NCBI RefSeq assembly: GCF_018873765.1
Contig: NC_057926.1
Location: 51,999,878 to 52,063,877 of the forward strand
Length of the DNA: 64,000 bases
Direction of reading: 5' to 3'
DNA from: Telopea speciosissima
Taxonomy: Eukaryota; Streptophyta; Magnoliopsida; Proteales; Proteaceae
Shown: piece after piece, positions 12,531 through 22,400 of the stretch
How the letters are laid out: each line of letters opens with the position of its first letter
Numbering within the stretch: the stretch's first letter is position 1
Made by a program: the position numbers and the translations under genes
The notes under the pieces: generated by a model
Seen by the model: only the letters and a program-made list of their open reading frames with translations
The model's database searches: none
What the model was told of the DNA's origin: nothing

Positions 12531-13075
12531 GAAAATACAGGACTATTTGATAGTTGTTAAAGATTGATTTCTTGTATTATGTGGTTTGAGTTGTGGTCCA
12601 CTTTCGAAGGGCCGTTAAAGCCCATAAATGTAATTTCAAAAATTAATTTGTATATTTTTCCTTTAAATTGGTAACAAAGATGATCATTAGGGTTAAGAGA
12701 GAATTCTATGTGAATAGAAATGAATAGAAAGGCGAGAGGAAGAGAGATTGTAACTTTATTCTCTGTTGTTAGTGAAAATATAAGACTATATGATAGTTGT
12801 TTAGGATTGATATCCTGTATTCTATGGTTTGAGTTGTGGACCACCTTTGAAAGGCCAGTAAATGCTCGTAAATTTAATTTAAAAAATTGTAGTTGTATGT
12901 TTTTCTTTAAATTGGTAACGATATGATCCTTCAGGTTATAAGAGTGAATTCTTCGTAAATAAATTGAAAGACGAGAGAAAGAGAACTTGTAACCTTATCC
13001 TCCATTACTAGTAAATCATTCACATCTCAACATGGACGTAGACATCTTGTTGAACCACATACATCATTGCGGTTT
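12531..13075 (+). mobile_element. LTR fragment with internal tandem duplication
   Basis: Two diverged tandem copies of about 241 bases (12531-12772 and 12773-13013) share words such as ggtttgagttgtgg and ctttaaattggtaac. Both end in a sequence like the 3' half of a copia LTR, and the second runs on into catggacgtagacatc and gaaccacatac (13032-13062), the usual U5 words. A related piece lies at 42480. It is a broken fossil; no internal region is seen. Confidence 0.5.
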
Positions 13076-13819
13076 TTTTTTGGATAAGTTTCAGTTCGTA
13101 CAATAGAACTTTAGTAAGATTACCAAAGCCTGACCATTTTAAATTAGGTTTTCCCATTTGGATCATATAACTCAAAACAAACAAAGTTTTTGATAAATTC
13201 AAATTATGTGGACATTGAGTGTATATAATCAAGCCAAATCTGAGTTTTGGTACATCTGAAATCCATTTTTTAATTTAAAATAAATCCGTGAAGGACATGA
13301 GATTCTCAGCTTTCATCTATTTTGACTTGTCTGGCTTTGAATCGTGAATTTATTATTTTAAAAATATGTATCTACCATGTTTAAAAATTTATTATTTTTA
13401 CATTTAATTCGTAGCATTAGAATAAATAAAGATGTTAATCACCATGCTCCACAAATCTCCCATAAAATTTGGCCCCAATGTTTTAACCCTTGTGCTTAAA
13501 AACAATGAACCTATGTGGTCACTTCCATCTCCAACCACATCTACCACCAACCAAGGCACAAAACATTATAAAAAAAAATTAATTAAGGAAGTGAGTTCTC
13601 TAAGCAAGTGGGTAATCTACGTCTCTCACAATGATCTTTTTCTTTAAAAAAATTTTAAAAAAATCATACGAGGAGACTCAAGATTCATCAATTCAGGTCG
13701 ATCCTGATTCCAACTTATGTGGGTTGGATTGATCTGAACTAGATCAGTAGTCAAAATCGACCAGACTAACCCAGATCCCAATTCCAGGTTGTTAGACCTT
13801 AACTACACTGCTTACTCAT
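13076..13819. other. Spacer, no gene seen
   Basis: AT-rich sequence with no support for a gene; short frames here have no family resemblance. Confidence 0.4.
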
Positions 13820-13829
13820 ATAAACTTTT

Positions 13830-14010
13830 ATTAGGGCATTGTTTTCTGGGTGGGATGCAGGGGCCACACCGTGCGTGCCAGCCAATGAGAGCGCATGCGA
13901 CGGCACAAAAGGGAGCAGAATTTCCGTCATATATGGGGGACATGGCAGTCATTCTGGCCCTTGTTGTGCGTGGGCGTGGCCCCTGCATCCCACATAGAAA
14001 ACGTTGTCCC
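13830..14010. mobile_element. Foldback MITE with 9-bp target duplication (MULE-like)
   Basis: Long inverted arms: gttttctgggtgggatgcag on the left against ctgcatcccacatagaaaac on the right, continuing through gggccac and cgtgcgtg words. The 9-mer taaactttt flanks both sides (13821-13829, 14011-14019). A 9-bp duplication is typical of Mutator-like elements. The interior is GC-rich compared with the surroundings. Confidence 0.75.
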
Positions 14011-15685
14011 TAAACTTTTCCCTAAGAATTAATAGCAGGCTGATGGATAATTGGAGTTTGAAGGATCTTGATCCTAGCTAGATGTGGCTAGTCTTACACC
14101 CACCATCTCCTTAATTCACATTATAAATTATAATTATTAATTAAAAAATAATATTTTAATTAAATTGAATATATTGTTTTTTTCTACCCAAGAAAATAAA
14201 AACTATTGTTCTATGTATTAATCTAAGATGATTGTGGGATTAATACAATCTTGGCCTATTCTTGTCACCATCCATAATCTCAATGGCCTCTACCAACCGT
14301 ATCATTATGAGGAAAGCGTAGGTTGGGAAGGACCCCACTCCCCTTCTACTACATCTAAACACCCTTTCCTTATCAAATCAAGATAAAGACCTTTTTAATC
14401 ATTAAAACCAAGACTAATTAAAATGTTCTAAAAATAATTAATCTTTACTTTGAAGGCGCATAGATGGCCATGAATCAATTCTAGTTTTTTTAGTCGGTTC
14501 AGGATATAATATATATAAATTGAATTTTCATAACCTCAAAACCGTTTCTGCATTCAATTTTATTTGGTTTGTATTATATGGTCTTCATAATTCAATTTAA
14601 GTGGAAATAATCTATTAAGACAAATAAAATCGAGAAGGAAATTATAATCTCATGAAGATACAATCCCACAAAGAGGCAATTTTCCTTCACCCATGGTGGA
14701 TGCGAAATCCTTTGCCTACCCAGGTTTGGATGTCTTGGGATGGATATCAAGAACAGTACGAAGGGCATTATTGACTTTATATAATAGGAATAGAATAATA
14801 ATAACCCTAAATGGATGTGGACCCTCACAATGTCAAATTTGGTATCTTTCAATATTTTTCATATAACTTAGCAAAAAAAAAAACTCATGATTATAGGGTT
14901 TAATATAATTTAAGTTCGATTTACCTAAATTATATTTTATTCGATTTATTCAATTCAAATAGATGGTTTTAAATTTAAGGAGAAAAATTCTTTGTAGGAG
15001 AATATGCGGCCCACAACCTAACTAACACAAAGGGAAGTAAAGTAAAATGACCGCCCCATTCCCCCATGATGCCAACACATATGTTCTCATTGACCTTAGC
15101 AAGTTCAGGGACCACGGTCCCCCACATAGAACCTCAACCTTAAATTTAAAATCAAACCAAACCAAATCGAATGAAATTTCATTTTTTTTTCAAAACCAAA
15201 ACCAAATTGATTCAAATTACCTCAAAATTCAACTAGTGTGCTATGGGTCCCATTAATTTCTTGGTCGTTGAGAGGAGTGTAAAACCCTTAAAGTCGATGA
15301 ATTGTCCAGAAAGGAGAATAAAACACTCAAACCCAAATTAATGTTGAACAGATGCAGCTTAGATTGCTTCAACAGAAGGATAACTAATTGCCACGTACGT
15401 GGCATGGTCTTTTGGCTACTTCACTCTTACGCTTCCCGGTTGCCGGTTGCCTCCCAACAAACTTAACCGTAAACCAAACTACCGCAGTATGTTCACACTC
15501 CAATCCACGTAATGCCCCTATGATCCATCAAAATAACGAAACTACTCTTGTGTTACATTTAGTTTTTGAAAGTAAAGTGAAAACTCATGGTTCTACCAAC
15601 CATTGGATCGGCATGAAAGCCACGTGGCGGTATGTGAGTTGAGCGCAGCACAATGGCCATTCAACGAGCTTGATCCCACAGGGTT
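14011..15685. other. Spacer, no gene seen
   Basis: Mostly AT-rich sequence. The part at 15385-15645 is less AT-rich and has an open frame, but the frame shows no family signature and I do not call it a gene. Confidence 0.4.
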
Positions 15686-15689
15686 TTAG

Positions 15690-15880
15690 TGCATGTTATC
15701 GACACCAGTATCAGTTGTCAACGATACTGGTATCAATACTGATACAGATCAACTGTACTAGGCCGGATCGGGCCATTGCCCCTTTAAATATTGATACATT
15801 AATTTTTTGGACCGATTTTGTTTCAATAACTCTGATACAGTATCAGTCAGGTATGGATATTGTCCACAACCGATCCAATC
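15690..15880. repeat. TATCGATA-type dispersed repeat
   Basis: Words such as atcgacaccagtatcag, gatactggtatcaatac and gatacagtatcag appear in both orientations, as in the other copies of this family in the window. Confidence 0.55.
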
Positions 15881-16061
15881 CTGACAGCTAAAGCCATGAC
15901 CTTGCACCAAACAATATGAAATTACGAAACTTTTCATACATGGGGCTGAGAGGTCATTTCATGTAAGGAGGGACATATGAGAAATGCGGTGCTAACGCAT
16001 CCTTCGCAATCTCTTCAAAGAACTTCCCCGAATATATAAATACTCATTTTTTATGCACAAA

Positions 16062-16200
16062 CTGTGTACATACACGGTCGTGCCTTCAATCATTGGATGT
16101 GGATGGAGATGGAGATGGAGATGGAGATGGAGATGGAGATGGAGATGGGGGGCAAATATGATTGAAGGCACGACGTTGTATGTACATGGCCGTGCACACA
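16062..16200. mobile_element. Foldback element with (GGAGAT)7 microsatellite in its centre
   Basis: Left arm tacacggtcgtgccttcaat and right arm attgaaggcacgacgttgta are inverted repeats, extending outward through tgtgtacat and its partner. The centre is a perfect GGAGAT array of seven units at 16105-16146, preceded by imperfect units. The minus-strand frame with a run of Leu-His pairs is only this array translated. Confidence 0.75.
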
Positions 16201-16280
16201 ATCTTTTGCTAAAATAAATAACTTCATGTATCCAAGTGGGTATTGTGTTGGTTGAGAAGATTATTAGCAAAAAATAAAAG

Positions 16281-16425
16281 AATGACAAAAAATGGAAATG
16301 AACGGTATGAGTTTTAAACGGCACAAAACTTTGAACGGTATGATAAAAAACGAAAAAGGTCAAAAAAAAAAAAAAAAGAACGGTACAGAAATGGAAACGG
16401 ACAATACGAGTTATAAACATATAGA
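16281..16425. repeat. AACGGTATGAG-type repeat
   Basis: Several near copies of gaacggtatgagttttaaac and gaaacggacaatacgag occur in a row with an A-run between. Probably a decayed transposon end; no family name can be given. Confidence 0.35.
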
Positions 16426-16849
16426 TTTTAGAAAAATGAGACCAAAAAGGCAGTATACTCATATAAAATATAAATTGACGAATTTTTATCAGAATACCTT
16501 TGTCTAATGTTCAAAACAATTATAACATTCAACATTAATGCATATATATTCTACAACTTTCATGAAAATTAACAATGATAAAGGTTAAACATAAAATGAA
16601 AGGGGTTGTAGTTTTGCATAGGAAACTGTCTCAGCTCAAACAATTGATTCGATACGGTTATATATTAATTAGTGCTCCCTTATTAGTATATACTCTATAT
16701 ACGTGAACCACAAATAGGAAACACATTGTATTTGTTAAGTTTCAAACAAACGTGAAAGTTTTTAATATGTGTTTATAGAGTTTTAAATGGGTTTAAAATG
16801 TGTTTTGGCAAGCAGTGATTGAGAGTAACGATTTAGTAATTGGTATTTG

Positions 16850-17003
16850 TCTCAGCCGATATCGATCTGGATTGTATCAGTCTATACTGAACAGGTTTAC
16901 AGATTTGTGTTTAAAAATAATTTTTTTACCCTCAGTTCACAATAGCCTAGGTTTGTCGATACAAATATGAATCCACCTATCCGATATCGATTGGATATAC
17001 TAT
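16850..17003. repeat. TATCGATA-type dispersed repeat
   Basis: Contains cgatatcgatctggattg and ccgatatcgattggata facing each other across about 110 bases, like the other members of this family. Confidence 0.5.
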
Positions 17004-17011
17004 TAAGTTAT

Positions 17012-17191
17012 GGGAAAGAAAATGCCACTCAATCATACAGTGCACACTGCCCCTGTGCCCAGACACAAAGGTACATGAAATGACCCTCACACCCCTGGTC
17101 ATTTCCATCTTTATAGGGGTGCGGCAGTCATTCCCTATGTCTTGGCACAAGAGTGGCGTACGCTACGCAATCGGGTGGCATTCTTTCGCCC
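17012..17191. mobile_element. Foldback MITE of the GGGNAAAGAATG family
   Basis: Left end gggaaagaaaatgccactc and right end gggtggcattctttcgccc are inverted repeats; subterminal tgcacactgcc and gtggcgtacgc also pair. Same type as the element at 40009, which has a clean 9-bp duplication. The duplication here is blurred. Confidence 0.7.
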
Positions 17192-17913
17192 TTTAATTTT
17201 TTTTTATACCCACCGTCCGCGTAGGTGGAAAGGTTACGGAGCAGTAGTCAACCCATTTCGTATTTTCAGTTTTCACACCTGGGTGATAAGATTAGATAAC
17301 TATTAATAGCAAAGGCGATAAGGGTTATTTACGTAAATTTCTCACAGATCAGAAAAATGTTATAAAAAAAACCAGTCAAAGGAAAAAGTATATATTCGTT
17401 AAGTTATCCGCGGAAAGTGTTAGGCGGTTTGAACCCCCACCATCAAAAATAGGCAGAGTTTTTAACCAAAATTACCATTTCACCCAGTTCCATCACAAGG
17501 TAAATAAGTCCGCCCATCGTGTGGTTCCAATTAATCTCAACCATTGACTCGATGGACCATCAGCTGACTAATCACTTACCATCAACCGCCAGATAGAAGA
17601 AGGTGAAATAAAAGCATGTCATCAACAGAGACTATTTTCGTACACGACAATCACTATATCATTATCTCTAACTAGAACTAAAACTCGTAATTTTGGACAG
17701 AAATGAGGGTAATTCCGGAAACGTAATATAGAAATCTTTTTCCTCTAGTCAGAAACGGTTCAAAGGAGTCGTCTCGAATTATTCCAAAGAAGGAAAACTC
17801 AATCTGAAAAAGGCTATTTCCCAACACCTTCCCTTTTCCTTCTCTATAACTCTCCTCTTTAGTTTCTCCTAGTCCCCTTCGCTCACGAATAAAACGTTCT
17901 TCTCTAACCTCCA

Positions 17914-17923
17914 TATATAAATA
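17914..17923 (+). promoter_or_regulatory. TATA box of small gene at 18022
   Basis: tatataaata lies 108 bases before the chosen ATG and is preceded by a CT-rich tract, a typical plant core promoter arrangement. Confidence 0.6.
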
Positions 17924-18021
17924 CTTACTACTACCCATCAAGAAGTTCATACCATAACGTGTGATTGAAGAAGGGATTTCGATTTCTATTCAGAAATTTC
18001 TGCTTGAAGCGTTTGTTAGAG

Positions 18022-18264
18022 ATGGAGCAGATGAAGAACAGCAATACCAACAACAGCAACAACTACAGAGGAGAGAGAAGTGATTATTTGGGCATTCCAA
18101 TTCATAGCCAAGTGAGGAAAATCAAGCAAGAGTATGAGAAGATTCAGAAGGACCCGTTACCTCCACAGCTTGAGACAAAGCCTGTCTTTAAGGAGATCAC
18201 AAGGCAGCTCTCACGCTCTCCTTTGGGACGAGTGGGTCAGCCAATATCTGTTGGTGATTCATAG
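18022..18264 (+). CDS. Small conserved-looking plant protein, 80 residues
   Basis: Intronless frame from ATG 18022 to TAG 18264; the frame is open further upstream but has no earlier ATG. The N terminus is an Asn/Ser-rich low-complexity stretch. A compact basic part follows with YLGIPIHSQVRKIKQEYEKI and ITRQLSRSPLGRV, ending GQPISVGDS. There is no signal peptide or membrane segment, and the charge pattern suggests a soluble, possibly nuclear protein (inference). I recall similar short plant proteins with HSQV-KIKQE and SRSPLG words but cannot name a family or function. Support for a real gene: a TATA box at 17914, codon-like composition and an ordered C-terminal half. Confidence 0.75.
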   Translation: MEQMKNSNTNNSNNYRGERSDYLGIPIHSQVRKIKQEYEKIQKDPLPPQLETKPVFKEITRQLSRSPLGRVGQPISVGDS

Positions 18265-18508
18265 AATACATACTGATTACAGAGAGGACTCAGAGGAGTA
18301 GGAATATAGGAGATTGGAAGGAGTCTTCTTCTTCTTCCTTGTTTTTTTTTTTTTCTGGTTTTTCTCTTTGTTTCTGGTTTTTTTTTCTCTACAGATGTAA
18401 ATATTTTTGTTTATATGTCAGTAGCTTTTCCATGACTTGAAACCTTGCAGAGGGATGATGGGCACCAAGTTTTTTGTGTGCAGTCTCAGTTTTTAATGGG
18501 TTCAGCCA

Positions 18509-18902
18509 GCAAAGTTTCATCTTCATCCCTCTCAGTTTTGCACAGGGGTTTCGACATTATAATTCAGTTCTATATAGTTAACATCTGAATTCTCTGCGTT
18601 AGTTTTGTGTACATCTGGGTTCTTTCAGGCAGACATGATTAATACAGAATAGAGCTTTTGGGTCTTTGCACAGAATTTTATTTCTTCCTCCTCTCTATTC
18701 CCTCCTGCAAAGTTTTCTCTTCATTCCTCTCAGTTTTGTACAGGGTTTCCACATTAAAATTGAGTTCTATATGGTTGTCATGTGAATTCTCTGCGTCAGT
18801 GATGTGTTCATTTGGGTTCTTTCAGACAGATATGATCAATACAAAATAGAGGTTTTGGGTCTTTGCACAGAATTTTTATTTCTTCCCCTTTTCTATTCCC
18901 TT
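18509..18902. repeat. Tandem duplication, about 197-bp unit, downstream of small gene
   Basis: 18509-18706 and 18707-18902 are diverged direct copies sharing gaattctctgcgt, gggttctttcag and gggtctttgcacagaattt; a partial third start follows. It lies 245 bases past the stop of the small gene, so may overlap its 3' UTR. Confidence 0.8.
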
Positions 18903-19410
18903 GCAAATATGATTCATACAACATTACACTGATCTCTTGTAGGAGAAAGAGGAAAAAGGGAATGGGGGGGGTTTGAAAGTACAAAACAGAGAGACTTCAG
19001 AAGTGTTCTGTTTTTGAGTCCAACATAGGATTGATCTTTCAGTTGACTCACTCAGATTATGATTTTGATATCTACTGAGAAAGTCTGATCCTCAGCACAA
19101 GAGGATAAAACATGTTTCTGTGTAGGAAAGCTCTTCTATTTTTTAATGAGTGACAGCATTCCCTACTTGCAATTATTTTTTATTTACCCTTCAGTTTTTA
19201 ATTCCCCCAACAACAGGGGTTCAGTGTCTTGAGACGTTCTTGATTTCGTAAGGTACTATAATCTTAACCTGTAAAACTTTCAAATCTTTTTATAATTGCT
19301 AATGGAAGAATTCACCACCTAATTCCAGACAAAATCTCAACATTCAACAATTATATTATTGTATGAACTGGTCAATCAAAAGACTCGCCTGTCGCTAGGA
19401 TCTCAAGTTC
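18903..19410. other. Spacer between convergent genes
   Basis: Region between the small + strand gene and the 3' end of the - strand SET gene. Nothing recognisable beyond UTR-like sequence. Confidence 0.4.
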
Positions 19411-22400
19411 TCAACATTGGGCTGTTGCTGTTTCCTTCGACAATAGTATCTTCACCCGCCGGGTTAGATCTCTCATCACATCTATGATTATTGATTTCTT
19501 TTGGATCCTGAACTGGATTGCCAACTCCATTGTTCGTGAAACACCTCCTTTCAATAGAGATTCATCATCCATTATTTTCGTGGGGAAGTGCCCCAGTGCA
19601 ATCACACACAACGCAATAACAGTACGAAGAGCGGCTACTTCGTTTGATACCCCAAGAGGAGCTTCAGCTGATACCAACTTAAGGGTATTCAGATCATATT
19701 TCTGTACTGACTCCATGTCACTTGCAAGAAGTACTCTTAAAGCCGCCAACAAGCGGCCTTCCACCAATTCAGTGCCTCCTAAAGTAACCTGAAAGAATAG
19801 TCAAATAGTAGGAACAGTGGATCAGACCCAAATGCTTTAGAACCTAAATGTTGTTGACTTGTGAAAAAAATCTCCACCTCAACTCAACTAAGCCTTATCC
19901 TTTCTAAATTCTAAATGGGTCAGCAACATAGATCCTATTTTTCCATTCTACTGTATCAAAACTTTACTAAAAAATTTTGATAATAATAATCGAAAAAAGA
20001 TCAAGGAAAGGAAACCTTGAGGTTAGCAGCTTCTCCTTCCAAATTCAGCTGGGAAAGAATCTGTTTCTGCCACGGGGCAGGTGAAGAGAAGTTGGGGGAT
20101 GCAACCCCAGCAGCAATGCTTGCAGCATCCAAAAGAGCTCCATCATACCTGAGCTCAATACAGTCATATGGATTTGATGGAATCACAAACCCGTAGTCTA
20201 GAAGGAAAAAATCATTGCTCAAACAACCATAGTTTAGGGTTATTGCATCATCTTGTTTGATCTCTGTCTCTGCCACAACCTGGTTGAGCAAACAAAGTTA
20301 ATCAATAGGGGATACTTTCAAACATAACAAACAAGAGATAAAGCAAAAAGCAATAAGAATGAGGTTTCTTTTTATCCTGTCACTATTGGAATAACTAAAA
20401 TATATAAGAAAATATAACTCACCTTGACCGCCATCTTTAGGTTCTTTGCATCTTCTTCCTGGACAATTTGAGCATTTGGATAGAAACTGTGGTTGCACAT
20501 ATCAATGAGAGGAAGCATCATAGGCACAGTAGCGTGTGTCCCATCTGGGAGCCTTTCCCCATGCAAACGGAATGCCCGAGAAGAAACGGCTGACATGGCC
20601 CAACCAAGGGAATTTGCATCCACCTCTTGGCCCGCGAAAGGGTGCTCATCTGGTTCAACATTCTTGAGCACACCTTTGACTTCTTTCTCAAAATCAAGAA
20701 GAAACCGGCATCTCTTATTCACCTGGTGGGAAAAAACATGACCTTTTCAGAGTTCAATTTTATAAAACCAATCCTATGAAATTAAAGCGTTGTTCAACTG
20801 GAAAGGTTGGCTGTTATAAGGAGATTAATTATAATACCTGATGAAGAGGAGGAGCATACTGTAAATTCTTTATGTCCTCTCCAGAAAAGAAAATGGGTAC
20901 ACTGTAAGTCTCAGGAAGATTGCTGATGTATGGCCACCAGAAGGAACCAACCAATGCTCTTTCTTGGAGAAGCTTCAAACCCAATTTCATTGCCCACAGT
21001 TCCTCTGCCACATGCTCCCCACAGGGTACAATTTACTCCTTGTATTGAAAACTCACTCTATCCTAGTTTGCAAGATATGAGTCATGAACCTACACTGATG
21101 ATAAAGAAACGCACATGCTATTTGTTGAAGACCGAGGACTATATGTATTTAGCGAATTTATGTATACCCTTTTATTGAAGAACTCATTGTATCACAGTTT
21201 AACACTTCTCTATTTCATTAGTAACACCAAGAAGGGCTCACAGGTAGCACTTCTTGCAATTGTAGCAAGAAAAAAAATCTAGCACTACAAGGTAAGACTG
21301 CAGGCATAAATTAATAGCAAATCCATCTATATCAAAGTATGGCAATGGCTACCTGCTTGAGTGACACTACATCTAGCAAGGATGGACACTACCGCCTATC
21401 TAGAAATAAGTAATCAGTATAGCCTATTGTCCTTAAAAGGACTGATGAAGACGAGCAAAGCTACAAGAGAGAATCTCTTGGCTTCAACCTTGCTGCCAAT
21501 TTGACCACTGTTACTTTTCTACAAGATAGATATGTTTTAAAAACCATACTAGTTGTCGGACCATTCTGGTTTGAGAATCGATAGTCTAATGATCTGACCA
21601 TCCAATCCAATAGTTTGAACAGTCCGCTTTTATAACTTTGTATATGTAGCATAAATATTTTGTTTCAACCTAAGAAATTATATTTGATTAGTCCTTAATT
21701 CATTGATATGATGTTTTCAAAGTCTTGAGTTAAGTCTCTTCATAGGCATATTTCTAAAATATAAGATTAAGTGACTCCATGGCTAACCACTCAACGGCCC
21801 AGTGCTTCAACCATCTGGTTCAAAGAATCCAAATGACAAATTGTTTGGATAATCACGTAGTAAGTAGTTTTCAGAGGATCTCTAGTCACTGGGTTGATGT
21901 GGACTGCTTATTCCTACTGGTAACTAGTCATCAGTTCAACAGTCCAATCATGTTTTGAATGCCCAGTCCAACAACCTATTAGATAGACCCGGGGGGTGGG
22001 GGGGGCGGGGGAGGAATGTACAATATTCAGCATAACTTAGGATTTTGTTCCAAGAGATTGTAGCCAGAAAATTATTTCTTCCAAGAGACTGTTGCCAGTT
22101 AATTATTCCTTTTATAAGGAGATTTTGTTTTTAATAACAATCAAATTGAATTAACTGTAAAAAGCGTGTGTACGAGAGAATTCCTTTTGGGCATTGTAAG
22201 GACAGGGAATGAGTGGGACTATTGGTGGGAAGTTTGTAGATCCAGGTACTACATATCCCAAATTTTGAGGCTCCTTGGGCAAGAATGAGCATCAATTAAC
22301 CATGTCCTTTGGACTCTAGATGAATTTCAGGGAAGAAAACTTGCTTGCAGGGCATCTAGTGTAAAGTACATTGGTTTTACAAAGAGATCGTTCATTTTAG

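Noticed and set aside
13789-14013. 74-residue frame at 13789-14013
   Set aside because: It is the inside of a foldback MITE with 9-bp duplications.
15992-16462. 156-residue minus-strand frame with a Leu-His run
   Set aside because: The run is the GGAGAT microsatellite translated; the rest matches no family and crosses a foldback element.
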